A stretch of 64,000 nucleotides of DNA from Pseudomonas fuscovaginae SE-1 (GCF_000364705.1 NZ_AQOH01000008.1:59315-123314), one strand, 5' to 3'; shown: positions 38,831-48,212, numbered from the stretch's first letter. Notes: a model not told the origin generated them from the letters alone. Made by a program: numbers and translations.

Positions 38831-39394
38831 GTGTCGCACAACGCCCCTATTCCGGCCTCTCCCGCCTGGCTCACGCAGAGCCGACTGGCGACCGCACCCA
38901 GCACTCGGACCCTCGACTGGCTGTTCGACGAGGGCTCTCTGACCCGACGTCTGACAAAGCTTTGCGACAATACTTTCAGCGTCACGCCGCTGTTCGAGGG
39001 CTGGCAAGCGTTGCGCGACGACGAGTGCGCCGCCCTCGAACTGCCGTCCGGGAGCCTCGGCTGGGTGCGCGAGGTCTATCTGCGCGGCCACGGCCAGCCC
39101 TGGGTATTCGCCCGCAGCGTGGCGGCGCGGAGCGTCCTGCAACAGGGCGGGCTGAACCTGGACGAACTGGGCAGCCGCTCGCTGGGTGAACTGCTGTTCT
39201 GCGACCAGGCCTTCGAGCGCCAGGCGATCGAGGTCTGCCGTTACCCGGCGTCCTGGCTGCCGGCCGAACACCGTGCCGACAACCTCTGGGGCCGGCGCTC
39301 GCGCTTCAACCGCGGGTCGTTGAGCCTGCTGGTGGCGGAGATTTTCCTGCCGGACCTGTGGCAGGCGGTCGATACCGCCCAGGAGACCTGCTGA
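38831..39394 (+). CDS. ubiC: Chorismate lyase
   Basis: 187 aa using GTG 38831 ([15 protein letters not shown] after the initiator). It converts chorismate to 4-hydroxybenzoate and pyruvate, the first committed step of ubiquinone synthesis. Family features are [24 protein letters not shown], and the C-terminal [21 protein letters not shown] in parts. An in-frame ATG at 38738 would add 31 residues unlike the family, so I prefer the GTG; the ribosome-binding site is weak in either case. It overlaps ubiA (TGATG). Confidence 0.88.
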   Translation: MSHNAPIPASPAWLTQSRLATAPSTRTLDWLFDEGSLTRRLTKLCDNTFSVTPLFEGWQALRDDECAALELPSGSLGWVREVYLRGHGQPWVFARSVAARSVLQQGGLNLDELGSRSLGELLFCDQAFERQAIEVCRYPASWLPAEHRADNLWGRRSRFNRGSLSLLVAEIFLPDLWQAVDTAQETC

Positions 39395-40284
39395 TGTACC
39401 TGAACCTGCTCAAATCGATGAACCGCCTGCATCCACGGGCCTGGGACTTCCTGCAACTGACGCGGATGGACAAGCCGATCGGCATCTACCTGCTGATGTG
39501 GCCGACCCTGAGCGCACTGTGGATCGCCGCCAAGGGCGTGCCCTCGTTGAGCCACCTGCTGATATTCGGTCTCGGCGTGGTGCTGACCCGCGCCGGCGGC
39601 TGCGCGATCAACGACTTCGCCGACCGCAAGGTCGATGGCCACGTCAAGCGCACCGAGCAACGGCCACTGGCGGCGGGCCGGATCAGCGGCAAGGAGGCGC
39701 TGGCGGCATTCGCCCTGCTGATGGGCATCAGTTTCGTGCTGGTGCTATGCACCAACGCCACCACCGTGTGGTTTTCCTTCGGCGCATTGGCACTGGCAGC
39801 CTGCTATCCGTTCATGAAGCGCTACACCTACTACCCTCAGGTGGTGCTGGGCGCTGCCTATTCCTGGGGCATCCCGATGGCCTTCACCGCCCAGGACGGC
39901 AGCCTGCCGGCGGCGGCTTGGCTGTTGTACATCGCCAACCTGATGTGGACGGTGGCCTTCGACACCTACTACGCAATGACCGACCGCGAGGACGACCTGA
40001 AGATCGGCGTGAAATCCACCGCCATCCTGTTCGGCGATGCCGACCGGGTGATTATCCTGACCCTGCAGGGGCTGATGCTCGGCTGCCTGCTGCTGGCCGG
40101 CTTTCGCTTCGAGCTGGGCGGCTGGTTCCATGTCGGGCTGCTGGTGGCGGCGGCGTGCTTCGCCTGGGAGTTCTGGATGACCCGCGATCGCGATCCGCAA
40201 CGCTGCTTCAGGATGTTCCTGCACAACCACTGGGCGGGGTTGGCGATCTTTATCGGGGTGATGCTGGACTACGCGCTGCGCTGA
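39394..40284 (+). CDS. ubiA: 4-hydroxybenzoate octaprenyl/nonaprenyl transferase
   Basis: 296 aa, multi-pass inner-membrane prenyltransferase. It has both Asp-rich motifs: NDFADRKVD near residue 70 and [12 protein letters not shown] near 190, which bind magnesium and the prenyl diphosphate. It attaches the polyprenyl tail to 4-hydroxybenzoate made by UbiC. The ATG overlaps the ubiC stop by one base, coupling the two steps. Confidence 0.96.
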   Translation: MYLNLLKSMNRLHPRAWDFLQLTRMDKPIGIYLLMWPTLSALWIAAKGVPSLSHLLIFGLGVVLTRAGGCAINDFADRKVDGHVKRTEQRPLAAGRISGKEALAAFALLMGISFVLVLCTNATTVWFSFGALALAACYPFMKRYTYYPQVVLGAAYSWGIPMAFTAQDGSLPAAAWLLYIANLMWTVAFDTYYAMTDREDDLKIGVKSTAILFGDADRVIILTLQGLMLGCLLLAGFRFELGGWFHVGLLVAAACFAWEFWMTRDRDPQRCFRMFLHNHWAGLAIFIGVMLDYALR

Positions 40285-40334
40285 GCCTGTTGCGAATCCA
40301 ACGCGGACGCGAATGGCCCGATCCAACACGGACT

Positions 40335-40406
40335 GTAGGAGCCGGGCTTGCCCGCGAACAGGCCCTCAAGGCCGCCAAAAGCTTCGCGGGCAAGCCCGGC
40401 TCCCAC
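40335..40406. repeat. REP inverted pair after ubiA
   Basis: GGAGCCGGGCTTGCCCGCGA and its reverse complement TCGCGGGCAAGCCCGGCTCC flank about 25 bases. It lies between the convergent ubiA and the COG4315 gene and may serve as a bidirectional 3'-end structure. Confidence 0.88.
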
Positions 40407-40412
40407 AACACA

Positions 40413-40793
40413 TCAGGGCTTGGCCACGTGCCACACACCGCCCTTGCCGTCACCCGTCTTGTCACCGTCCTTCTTGTCGGCCTTGAAGGTGTACAGCGGC
40501 TTGCCGTCATAGGCCCACTGCAGCTTGCCATCATCGCGCTTGATCACGCTCCACTTGCCCGACGACTTGTCCGCTGCGCCGGCAGCCAGCGGAGGCCAGT
40601 TGGTCTCGCAGGGGTCGCCGTTGCACACCGACTTGCCCACGGCGTCCTTGTCGAAGGTGTACAGGGTCATGCCATGGTGGTCGACCAGCATGCCGTCCTT
40701 GACCATTGCCGGCTCGGCAGCGGACGCCAGCGCCGGCAGCGACAGGGCCGCGGCGACCAGCAGGGCTTTCAGCGAAAACGAGGAACGAGTCAT
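40413..40793 (-). CDS. COG4315 secreted repeat protein
   Basis: 126 aa. The signal peptide ends ALASAAEP. Two tandem units follow, VDHHGMTLYTFDKD and the related YDGKPLYTFKADKKDGDKTGDG, the pattern of the 'secreted repeat of unknown function' (COG4315, lipoprotein_15). No lipobox is visible, so it is periplasmic or secreted. An NGDPCETNWPPL segment carries a cysteine pair with VCNGD. Function is unknown in the family. It is divergent from phoB, sharing a 150-base region that contains a Pho box. Confidence 0.88.
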   Translation of the reverse strand: MTRSSFSLKALLVAAALSLPALASAAEPAMVKDGMLVDHHGMTLYTFDKDAVGKSVCNGDPCETNWPPLAAGAADKSSGKWSVIKRDDGKLQWAYDGKPLYTFKADKKDGDKTGDGKGGVWHVAKP

Positions 40794-40873
40794 CGGAACC
40801 TTCCTTTTGTGGTTGTAGATTCGAACCCCCAGCTTAGTTCATGAAACGGGCTATCGTCGGCACCGCGGAAAAG

Positions 40874-40891
40874 CTGTCACATGACTGCAAT
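40874..40891 (+). promoter_or_regulatory. Pho box upstream of phoB
   Basis: CTGTCAC-ATGA-CTGCAAT is two 7-base half-sites with a 4-base spacer (consensus CTGTCAT), centred about 65 bases before the phoB ATG. It implies PhoB autoregulation. Confidence 0.75.
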
Positions 40892-40946
40892 AATTTCGTT
40901 ATCTAATGCGGCGCAAGACAGTTCAATGACAAGAGGATTAAGGGAC

Positions 40947-41636
40947 ATGGTTGGCAGGAGCATTCTGATCGTCGACGACGAAGCCCCGATTCGGGAGATG
41001 ATCGCTGTCGCCCTGGAAATGGCCGGCTATGACTGCATGGAAGCCGAAAACTCCCAGCAGGCCCATGCGATCATCGTCGACCGCAAACCTGACCTGATCC
41101 TGCTCGACTGGATGCTGCCCGGCACCTCGGGCATCGAGCTGGCCCGACGCCTCAAGCGCGACGAGCTGACCGGCGACATCCCGATCATCATGCTCACCGC
41201 CAAGGGCGAGGAAGACAACAAGATCCAGGGGCTGGAAGTCGGCGCCGACGACTACATCACCAAGCCGTTTTCCCCACGGGAACTGGTGGCCCGCCTGAAG
41301 GCCGTGCTCCGTCGCGCCGGCCCGACCGACGGCGAGGCGCCGATCGAAGTCGGTGGCCTGCTGCTCGATCCCATCAGCCACCGCGTGACCATCGACGGCA
41401 AGCCGGCCGAGATGGGTCCCACCGAATATCGCCTGTTGCAGTTCTTCATGACCCACCAGGAACGCGCCTACACCCGCGGACAGTTGCTGGACCAGGTCTG
41501 GGGTGGCAACGTCTACGTCGAAGAACGCACCGTCGACGTGCATATCCGCCGTCTGCGCAAAGCCCTCGGCGATGCCTACGAAAATCTGGTACAAACCGTG
41601 CGTGGCACCGGCTACCGGTTTTCCACCAAGGGCTGA
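40947..41636 (+). CDS. phoB: PhoB, phosphate regulon response regulator
   Basis: 229 aa from ATG 40947 ([18 protein letters not shown]). The receiver domain has the phospho-acceptor D54 in LLDWMLPG and K in TKPFSP. The C-terminal OmpR-type winged helix is recognised from [17 protein letters not shown]. When phosphorylated by PhoR under phosphate limitation it binds Pho boxes, including those found here before phoB, pstC and pstS. An earlier in-frame ATG exists at 40881, but this start matches the family and has AAGGG before it. Confidence 0.97.
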   Translation: MVGRSILIVDDEAPIREMIAVALEMAGYDCMEAENSQQAHAIIVDRKPDLILLDWMLPGTSGIELARRLKRDELTGDIPIIMLTAKGEEDNKIQGLEVGADDYITKPFSPRELVARLKAVLRRAGPTDGEAPIEVGGLLLDPISHRVTIDGKPAEMGPTEYRLLQFFMTHQERAYTRGQLLDQVWGGNVYVEERTVDVHIRRLRKALGDAYENLVQTVRGTGYRFSTKG

Positions 41637-41679
41637 GCCGCCTTACGTGCACTGACTGCCGACAAGGACGCATGTTGAA

Positions 41680-43002
41680 GTGAATCAAAACTGGCATGGC
41701 ACCCTGATCCGCCACCTGTTGCTGCTCGTGACCGGCTGCCTGCTGGTCGGTTTGATAACCGGCTACTACAGCTGGGCCCTGGCCGTGGGCCTGGGGATTT
41801 ACCTCGTCTGGACCCTCAAGCAACTGCTGCGCCTGCATGAGTGGCTGCGCCTGCACAAACCCGACGAGGCACCGCCCGATGGCTACGGCCTGTGGGGCGA
41901 CGTGTTCGACAGCATCTACCACCTGCAACGTCGCGACCAGCGCGTGCGCGGCCGCCTGCAGGCGGTGATCGACCGGGTCCAGGAGTCCACCGCGGCGCTC
42001 AAGGACGCGGTGGTCATGCTCGACAGCGAAGGCAACCTGGAATGGTGGAACCGCGCCGCCGAAACCCTGCTGGGCCTCAAGACCCCACAGGACAGCGGCC
42101 AGCCGGTGACCAACCTGGTACGCCACCCGCGCTTCAAGGAATACTTCGAGCAGGACAACTACGCCGAACCCCTGGAAATCCCCTCGCCGACCAACGATCG
42201 CCTGCGCATCCAGTTGCACATCACCCGCTACGGCAACAACGAGCACCTGATGCTGGTCCGTGACGTCACCCGCATCCACCAACTGGAGCAGATGCGCAAG
42301 GACTTCATCGCCAACGTCTCCCACGAGTTGCGCACCCCGCTGACGGTGATCTGCGGTTACCTGGAGACGCTGCTGGACAACGCCGAGGATGTGAATCCGC
42401 GCTGGCTGCGTGCCCTGCAACAGATGCAGCAGCAAGGCGGACGCATGCAGACGCTGCTCAACGACCTGCTGTTGCTGGCCAAGCTGGAAGCCACCGACTA
42501 TCCGTCGGACAACCATCCGGTACAGGTCGATAGCCTGCTGCAGACGATCCGCAACGATGCCCAGGCGCTGTCCGGGCCACTCAACCAGAGCATCACCGTC
42601 GAAGCCGCCCCGGGCATCCGCCTCAAGGGCAGCGAGGGTGAGTTGCGCAGTGCCTTCTCCAACCTGGTGTTCAACGCCGTCAAGTACACCCCGGCCGAGG
42701 GCACCATCCGCGTACGCTGGTGGGGCGACGAACAGGGCGCGCACCTCAGCGTCCAGGATTCGGGGATCGGCATCGACAACAAGCACCTGCCGCGCCTGAC
42801 CGAACGTTTCTACCGCGTCGACTCCAGCCGCAACTCCAACACCGGCGGCACCGGCCTGGGCCTGGCCATCGTCAAGCACGTACTGCTGCGCCACCGGGCT
42901 CGCCTGGAAATCAGCAGCGTGCCAGGCCACGGCAGCACCTTCACCTGCCATTTCGCCCCGGCCCAGGTCGTGCGCGCACAGAAGAACGAACTCTCCGTCT
43001 AA
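41680..43002 (+). CDS. phoR: PhoR, phosphate-responsive sensor kinase (GTG start)
   Basis: 440 aa. Two N-terminal membrane helices (about 10-55) with almost no periplasmic loop are followed by a PAS domain (about 95-190). The HisKA box VSHELRTPLT has phospho-acceptor H215. The ATPase region ends in GGTGLGLAIVKHVL. It senses phosphate indirectly through PstSCAB and PhoU. The start is GTG; it overlaps a minimal ATG-TTG-AAG-TGA reading frame at 41672-41683, which might modulate initiation. A transmembrane sensor without a large periplasmic domain is typical of PhoR. Confidence 0.95.
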   Translation: MNQNWHGTLIRHLLLLVTGCLLVGLITGYYSWALAVGLGIYLVWTLKQLLRLHEWLRLHKPDEAPPDGYGLWGDVFDSIYHLQRRDQRVRGRLQAVIDRVQESTAALKDAVVMLDSEGNLEWWNRAAETLLGLKTPQDSGQPVTNLVRHPRFKEYFEQDNYAEPLEIPSPTNDRLRIQLHITRYGNNEHLMLVRDVTRIHQLEQMRKDFIANVSHELRTPLTVICGYLETLLDNAEDVNPRWLRALQQMQQQGGRMQTLLNDLLLLAKLEATDYPSDNHPVQVDSLLQTIRNDAQALSGPLNQSITVEAAPGIRLKGSEGELRSAFSNLVFNAVKYTPAEGTIRVRWWGDEQGAHLSVQDSGIGIDNKHLPRLTERFYRVDSSRNSNTGGTGLGLAIVKHVLLRHRARLEISSVPGHGSTFTCHFAPAQVVRAQKNELSV

Positions 43003-43130
43003 GCGAAAGGTCCCAGCTAGCAGCCACTATGCAAGGGGCCCATGTGCCGCTACATTGGAAGGCTTGGGCCTGCCTTTCAGGCCACGGAACACAACTTCAC
43101 ATTGAAATATGGAAACCGTAAAACCCCATC

Positions 43131-44474
43131 ATGGACCCTTCCCCTAGTAGCTTCACCCTCCTATCGATATTCGCCGATTTCGGCATGATTCTCTTTGCTC
43201 TGCTCCTGGTGCTGCTCAACGGTTTCTTCGTTGCCGCCGAGTTCGCCATGGTCAAGCTGCGCTCGACCCGCGTCGAAACCATCGCCCAGCAGAACGGCTG
43301 GCGCGGGCAGATCCTGCGCACCGTACACAGCCAGCTGGATGCCTACCTGTCCGCCTGCCAACTGGGTATCACCCTCGCCTCCCTGGGCCTGGGCTGGGTC
43401 GGCGAACCGGCGTTCGCCCACCTGCTGGAGCCAGTGCTCGGCGCCGTCGGCGTGAACTCTCCCGAAGTGATCAAGGGCGTGTCGTTCTTCGCCGCCTTCT
43501 TCATCATTTCCTACCTGCACATCGTGGTCGGCGAGCTGGCGCCCAAGTCCTGGGCCATCCGCAAGCCGGAGCTGCTGTCGCTCTGGACGGCGGTGCCGCT
43601 GTACCTGTTCTACTGGCTGATGTATCCGGCCATCTACCTGCTCAACGCCAGTGCCAACGCGATCCTGCGCATCGCCGGCCAGGGTGAGCCCGGCCCGCAT
43701 CACGAGCACCACTACAGCCGCGAGGAACTCAAGCTGATCCTGCACTCCAGCCGTGGCCAGGATCCCAGCGACCAGGGCATGCGCGTACTGGCCTCGGCCG
43801 TGGAGATGGGCGAACTGGAGGTGGTCGACTGGGCCAACTCGCGCGAAGACCTGGTGACCCTGGACTGCAACGCGCCGCTCAAGGAAATCCTGGCCCTGTT
43901 CCGTCGCCACAAGTTCAGCCGCTACCCGGTGTACGACGCCGAACGCAACGTGTTCGTCGGCCTGCTGCACATCAAGGACCTGCTGCTGGAACTGGCCGCG
44001 CTGGACCACATCCCCGAGTCGTTCAACCTCGCCGAGCTGACCCGCCCACTGGAGCGCGTGTCCAAGCACATGCCGCTGTCGCGCCTGCTCGAACAGTTCC
44101 GTCAGGGCGGCTCGCACTTCGCTCTGGTCGAGGAAGCCGACAGCAAGGTGATCGGCTACCTGACCATGGAAGACGTGCTCGAAGTGCTGGTCGGCGACAT
44201 CCAGGACGAACACCGCAAGGCCGAACGCGGCATCCTCGCCTACCAGCCGGGCAAGCTGCTGGTGCGTGGTGACACGCCGTTGTTCAAGGTCGAGCGCCTG
44301 CTGGGGATCGACCTGGACCATATCGAGGCCGAAACCCTTGCCGGGCTGGTCTACGAGAGCCTGAAGCGGGTGCCCGAGGAAGAAGAGGTCATGGAAGTCG
44401 AAGGCCTGCGCATCATCATCAAGAAGATGAAGGGTCCGAAGATCATCCTGGCCAAGGTGCTCAAGCTCGACTGA
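43131..44474 (+). CDS. CNNM/CorC-type membrane transporter with CBS pair
   Basis: 447 aa. The DUF21/CNNM membrane domain (about 1-200) contains LLVLLNGFFVAAEFAMVKLR in parts and the GELAPKSWAIRKPE motif. Two CBS domains follow (about 220-345; FSRYPVYDAERNVFVGLLHIKD), then a CorC_HlyC domain (about 360-447) ending KGPKIILAKVLKLD. Proteins of this type move or regulate magnesium/cobalt, or act in related cation efflux; older annotations call them hemolysin-like. It follows phoR but is separated by 128 bases. Confidence 0.92.
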   Translation: MDPSPSSFTLLSIFADFGMILFALLLVLLNGFFVAAEFAMVKLRSTRVETIAQQNGWRGQILRTVHSQLDAYLSACQLGITLASLGLGWVGEPAFAHLLEPVLGAVGVNSPEVIKGVSFFAAFFIISYLHIVVGELAPKSWAIRKPELLSLWTAVPLYLFYWLMYPAIYLLNASANAILRIAGQGEPGPHHEHHYSREELKLILHSSRGQDPSDQGMRVLASAVEMGELEVVDWANSREDLVTLDCNAPLKEILALFRRHKFSRYPVYDAERNVFVGLLHIKDLLLELAALDHIPESFNLAELTRPLERVSKHMPLSRLLEQFRQGGSHFALVEEADSKVIGYLTMEDVLEVLVGDIQDEHRKAERGILAYQPGKLLVRGDTPLFKVERLLGIDLDHIEAETLAGLVYESLKRVPEEEEVMEVEGLRIIIKKMKGPKIILAKVLKLD

Positions 44475-44491
44475 CCACCCACACCCTCCTG

Positions 44492-44518
44492 GTGGGAGCC
44501 GGCCGGGCGGCTCCCACA
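44492..44518. terminator. Hairpin between convergent genes
   Basis: GTGGGAGCC and GGCTCCCAC form a 9-bp perfect stem around GGCCGGGC. It resembles a half REP. It lies between two convergent stop codons, so it can end both transcripts, although there is no T-run. Confidence 0.6.
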
Positions 44519-44541
44519 GGGCCAGGGTTCAGCGGGTCCTG

Positions 44542-45441
44542 TCACTGCCCGCCCACGGCGAAGTTCGGCAGGGCTTCCATCGGCTGGCTGAACTGGTACG
44601 GAATCGACACCAATCCCAGCCCGGTATTGCGCTGCACCACGAAATGCAGGTGCGGCCCGGTGCTGTTGCCGGTATTACCCGACAGCCCCAGCGGGCTCCC
44701 CACCGCGACGCGCTGGCCCTCGCGCACGCTCACCGAGCCCCGCTTGAGGTGCAGGTAGACACCCATGGTGCCGTCGTCATGGAGGATCCGCACGAAGTTG
44801 CCCGCCGGGTTCTTGCCACGCCCGGACTGGTCGTTCTCGGTCTTGACCACCACCCCGCCCCGCGCCGCGATGATCGGCGTGCCCACCGGCATGGCGATAT
44901 CCATCGCATAGCGGCTCTTGACCCCACGGTGGCTGTATTCGCCGTTCGGCCCCTGGGTCAGGCGAAAGGGCCCGCCGCGCCAGGGAAACGGGTAGCGATA
45001 GCCCTGGGCCTGGCCTGAGGGGTCGCCGAGGGAATAGCGGAATTTCGGGGTATACAGGAACGGCTGCCCGGCCTGGGTCGCGCTCAGTAGCGCGAGGCGC
45101 TGGTTGCTGCGTGCCGGCAACACCCTGCGAATCGGCTGCTGAGGCGCTCCGCTGACGTTCTTCAGCGAGCCGAAGCTCAACTCGATCTCCACCGGTGCAT
45201 ACAGGTCGTTGCGCACGAACACTTCGTCACCGCCCTTCTGCTTGCGAATGTCCAGGCGTACCTGCCGCTCCAGGTGCTCGACCATCCGATCGCGGAACAC
45301 GAACACCTGGGCCCCTGGTGCCGGGCGGTCGCTGTAGGTGACCACCCCATTGGCGTCCACGTACTTGTAGACCGTCATGGCCGCAGCCGAAGTGGCGGCC
45401 ATCAGCAGGCCACAGGAAAACAGCAGGCGCAGGAACAACAT
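44542..45441 (-). CDS. Exported M23 (LytM) peptidase with DUF4124 domain
   Basis: 299 aa from ATG 45441. A signal peptide (about 1-22, ending TSAAA) is followed by a DUF4124 segment (MTVYKYVDANGVVTYSDRP). The C-terminal M23 domain is at about 165-285, with the zinc-ligand pattern H...D in SHRGVKSRYAMDIA and HLHF near the end. All metal ligands seem present, so it is probably an active periplasmic glycyl/peptidoglycan endopeptidase rather than a degenerate LytM activator. A TTG five codons upstream is a possible alternative start. Confidence 0.9.
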   Translation of the reverse strand: MLFLRLLFSCGLLMAATSAAAMTVYKYVDANGVVTYSDRPAPGAQVFVFRDRMVEHLERQVRLDIRKQKGGDEVFVRNDLYAPVEIELSFGSLKNVSGAPQQPIRRVLPARSNQRLALLSATQAGQPFLYTPKFRYSLGDPSGQAQGYRYPFPWRGGPFRLTQGPNGEYSHRGVKSRYAMDIAMPVGTPIIAARGGVVVKTENDQSGRGKNPAGNFVRILHDDGTMGVYLHLKRGSVSVREGQRVAVGSPLGLSGNTGNSTGPHLHFVVQRNTGLGLVSIPYQFSQPMEALPNFAVGGQ

Positions 45442-45504
45442 AGGGCAAGTCGCCAAACCAAACGTGGCGAGCAGATTAGCAGGCCGCCAAGATGTTTGTG
45501 TGAC

Positions 45505-45810
45505 TCAGGCCGACTGGATCGCGCCCTGGCCGAAGCACAGGTCGACCTCCAGTTGCGCCGGCTCCGACAGGTTCACCAGGGCATCCAGGGAGAACTTGTC
45601 GATCTTGCCGTTGAGCAGGTCGTTCAGCCTGGGCTGGCTGATCCCCAGGCGCTGGGCCGCCGCCTTCTGGGACAGCTCCCAGGCGTTGATCCTGCTGATC
45701 AGCGCCATCATCAGCCTGGAGCGCAGGCGCATATTGGCCGCCTCCCGGGGCGTCTCCTCCAGGGCATCCCAGACGGAGGAAAAACGTTCAAAATTGGCAT
45801 GATCGCTCAT
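45505..45810 (-). CDS. HigA-like antitoxin, XRE family
   Basis: 101 aa. The helix-turn-helix KAAAQRLGISQPRLNDLLNGKIDKFSLDALV is typical of HigA/XRE antitoxins paired with RelE-type toxins. It binds the toxin and probably its own promoter. Its start overlaps the toxin stop by 4 bases, in the toxin-first order characteristic of higBA-type loci. Confidence 0.87.
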   Translation of the reverse strand: MSDHANFERFSSVWDALEETPREAANMRLRSRLMMALISRINAWELSQKAAAQRLGISQPRLNDLLNGKIDKFSLDALVNLSEPAQLEVDLCFGQGAIQSA

Positions 45811-46139
45811 GATCTTGCTCCTATCTCCTGATATCTCACCCTCGCAAGCTCGATATCACGGGCCTGGGTCTTCCGGGTCGTTTTCCTGAAGGCGTGCAGG
45901 ACATACAGGGCATCAACCCTGTTGGCCACGTAAAACACCCGGAACGCGCCGCTCTCATCACTGACACGGATTTCGTAGACCCCCCTGCCTACCGTCATCA
46001 TGGGTTTCCAGTCGCAAGGTGCTTCACCCTGCTGCAGAAGATCCAACTGGAAACCCACTGCTCTTTTCGCCTCCAGTGGGAACGCCCGCAGATCCCTGAG
46101 CGAGCTCCCCACGAATACCACATCCTTGTGCCTTGCCAT
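45807..46139 (-). CDS. HigB-like toxin, RelE/Gp49 family
   Basis: 110 aa. KDVVFVGSSLRDLRAFPLEAKRAVGFQLD (in parts), GVYEIRVSDESGAFRVFYVA and LHAFRKTTRKTQARDIELAR form the phage-derived Gp49-like (DUF891) RelE pattern, with basic residues near the C-terminus. Such toxins cleave mRNA at the ribosome. The pair sits alone between the M23 gene and the REC-PilZ gene, which are near neighbours in P. aeruginosa as I remember, so it looks inserted. Confidence 0.87.
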   Translation of the reverse strand: MARHKDVVFVGSSLRDLRAFPLEAKRAVGFQLDLLQQGEAPCDWKPMMTVGRGVYEIRVSDESGAFRVFYVANRVDALYVLHAFRKTTRKTQARDIELARVRYQEIGARS

Positions 46140-46243
46140 CGATAACTCCCGTGCTTGCCAGGAAAAGCGTAATCAACAGGCGAGGCGTTCGGGGCGTGAG
46201 GTTGTTGCAAGACTTGGCTGTCAGCATGTGTTGTCGACCAATC

Positions 46244-46261
46244 TATATCAAAACAGATATA
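46244..46261. promoter_or_regulatory. Candidate operator of the toxin-antitoxin operon
   Basis: TATATC-AAAACA-GATATA is a perfect 6-bp palindrome with a 6-base spacer in an AT-rich stretch about 105 bases before the toxin ATG. Antitoxin binding is inference. Confidence 0.45.
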
Positions 46262-46328
46262 AATAAATCGGACGAAGGACTATTCGGACGAAAGGCTTTT
46301 CGATACGCGAGGTAGGAATGAGGACAGG

Positions 46329-46357
46329 CAACCCGGCGCGTCAGCCGCACCGGGTTG
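46329..46357 (-). terminator. Hairpin after the REC-PilZ gene
   Basis: CAACCCGG and CCGGGTTG pair around a 13-base loop (minus-strand ACAACCCGGTGCGGCTGACG...), starting 12 bases after the stop codon. The T-run is poor, so termination strength is uncertain. Confidence 0.55.
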
Positions 46358-46368
46358 TCAGGCGGGCA

Positions 46369-47292
46369 TCAGGCGCCGGGAACGAAGTGTTTCTGGGCGG
46401 TGCCGCGAGCGATCAGGCGAGAAATGTAGTCGAGTTTCTGCGCATCCTGGTCGATGAACCGGAAGGTCAGTTGCAGCCAATCGCTGTCCGGCTTGGGCTC
46501 GTGGGCGACGATGGCGTGCAGGTAGCCGTTCAGGCGCGCCACTTCGGCATTTTCACCCTGCTCCAGATCGAGCACGGCGCTTTCCAGGATCTGTGGCAGG
46601 GCCTCGCCACGGCGGACGACCAGCAGGGCCTCCTTGATGCTCAGGGCCTTGATCACGCATTGCTGGGTACCGCTGGCCAGGCGCAGTTGACCCTGGCCAC
46701 GACCGCCGGTCGCCGGGCTGGCAGTCGCCGCGGCGGCCGGACGCACCGGCGGGCTGTTGAGGATGCCCTTGGACGCAGTTGGCGCCGCGGCGGGGGCTGC
46801 GGGAGCCGCAGGCGACACCACCGCCGGCTTGCCACCGGTCAACGCGCTCAGCGAGTCGTTGGCAAACCCTGCGTTCGACTTCGGCGCGGTGCTCATCAGC
46901 GCGTCGAGCTTGCCGACCTTGTGCAGTGCCTGCTTGACCTTGGTCAGCAGTTGTTCGTTGGTGAACGGCTTGCTGACGTAGCCGGAGACCCCGGCCTGGA
47001 TCGCCTGCACCACGTTCTCCTTGTCGCCACGGCTGGTGACCATCACGAACGGCATGGTCTTGAGAGACTCCTGCGAACGGCACCACGTCAGCAGTTCCAG
47101 GCCGGACATTTCAGGCATTTCCCAGTCGCACAGCACCAGGTCGAACGCCTCGCGCGCCAGGATCGCCTGGGCCTTGCGTCCGTTGACGGCGTCTTCGGTC
47201 CGCACACCCGGGAAGTAGTTGCGCAGGCACTTTTTCACCAGGTCGCGGATGAACGATGCGTCATCCACCACCAACACACTGACTTTGCTCAT
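46369..47292 (-). CDS. Response regulator with PilZ-like C-terminal domain
   Basis: 307 aa. The N-terminal CheY-like receiver has D10-D11, phospho-acceptor D56 (LVLCDWEMPEMSG) and K in SKPFTNEQ. A low-complexity Ala/Pro/Ser linker (about 135-190) leads to a beta-rich C-terminal domain (about 195-300; LRLASGTQQCVIKALSIKEA) that resembles PilZ, though the canonical RxxxR and D/NxSxxG c-di-GMP motifs are not clear. It is the PA5364-type regulator by synteny, just downstream of phoU. Its input kinase is not encoded nearby. Confidence 0.85.
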   Translation of the reverse strand: MSKVSVLVVDDASFIRDLVKKCLRNYFPGVRTEDAVNGRKAQAILAREAFDLVLCDWEMPEMSGLELLTWCRSQESLKTMPFVMVTSRGDKENVVQAIQAGVSGYVSKPFTNEQLLTKVKQALHKVGKLDALMSTAPKSNAGFANDSLSALTGGKPAVVSPAAPAAPAAAPTASKGILNSPPVRPAAAATASPATGGRGQGQLRLASGTQQCVIKALSIKEALLVVRRGEALPQILESAVLDLEQGENAEVARLNGYLHAIVAHEPKPDSDWLQLTFRFIDQDAQKLDYISRLIARGTAQKHFVPGA

Positions 47293-47411
47293 TGACCATT
47301 CCTCTAAAAATCCCGGCCAGCATACTGGCTAATGGCCATTTGCAAAACTGATCAGTCACGCCGGGATTTTATCGCTCGCAAGGCGCATAAAATTCGTACA
47401 CCACAAACAAA

Positions 47412-47436
47412 AACGCCCGACCATTGGCCGGGCGTT
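47412..47436 (-). terminator. Rho-independent terminator of the pst-phoU operon
   Basis: AACGCCCG and CGGGCGTT form the outer stem with an inner CCA/TGG pair; on the minus strand the stem is followed by TTTTTGTTTG. It lies 14 bases after the phoU stop. Confidence 0.9.
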
Positions 47437-47450
47437 TCTCTCGGGCAATC

Positions 47451-48212
47451 TTACTTATCGTCAGCTTTGTCTGGAACATTAGCAGTTTCGGGGGCCAAAC
47501 CCTCAACTTCCTGACGCATGCGCTTGAGGCCCATGTGCCGTACGTCGGTTCCACGCACCAGGTAGATTACCAGCTCGGAGATGTTACGTGCGTGGTCGCC
47601 GATCCGCTCCAGCGAACGCAGGACCCAGATGATGCTCAACACCCGCGAGATAGAGCGCGGGTCTTCCATCATGTAGGTGGCCAGCTCGCGCAGCGCGGTC
47701 TTGTACTCGCGATCGATGATCTTGTCGTACTGCGCCACGGACAGCGCCAGCTCCGCATCGAAGCGGGCGAAGGCATCCAGCGCGTCACGGACCATGTTGC
47801 GCACCTGGTCGCCGATGTGGCGGACTTCGACGTAACCGCGCGGGGCTTCGCCTTCTTCGCACAACTGGATGGCACGACGGGCGATCTTGGTGGCTTCGTC
47901 GCCGATGCGCTCGAGGTCGATCACCGACTTGGAGATGCTGATGATCAACCGCAGGTCGGACGCCGCCGGCTGGCGACGGGCGAGGATGCGCAGGCATTCC
48001 TCGTCGATGTTGCGTTCCATCTGGTTGATCTGTTCGTCGATCTCGCGCACCTGCTGGGCCAGGCCGGAGTCGGCCTCGATCAGCGCGGTGACGGCATCGT
48101 TGACCTGTTTCTCCACCAGCCCGCCCATGGCCAGCAGGTGGCTGCGAACTTCTTCCAGCTCCGCATTGAACTGCGCGGAGATGTGATGGGTAAGACCTTC
48201 TTTATCAATCAT
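47451..48212 (-). CDS. phoU: PhoU, phosphate signalling modulator
   Basis: 253 aa, two PhoU three-helix repeats with the metal-cluster motifs ERIGDEATKIARRA and ERIGDHARNISELVIYLV. PhoU connects the PstSCAB transporter state with PhoR and shuts the Pho response off when phosphate is plentiful. It is last in the pstC-pstA-pstB-phoU operon, 118 bases after pstB, and is followed by a strong terminator. Confidence 0.97.
   Translation of the reverse strand: MIDKEGLTHHISAQFNAELEEVRSHLLAMGGLVEKQVNDAVTALIEADSGLAQQVREIDEQINQMERNIDEECLRILARRQPAASDLRLIISISKSVIDLERIGDEATKIARRAIQLCEEGEAPRGYVEVRHIGDQVRNMVRDALDAFARFDAELALSVAQYDKIIDREYKTALRELATYMMEDPRSISRVLSIIWVLRSLERIGDHARNISELVIYLVRGTDVRHMGLKRMRQEVEGLAPETANVPDKADDK

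Noticed and set aside
41672..41683. A three-codon ORF overlapping the phoR GTG start
   Set aside because: Too short to call a gene; noted only as a possible influence on phoR initiation.
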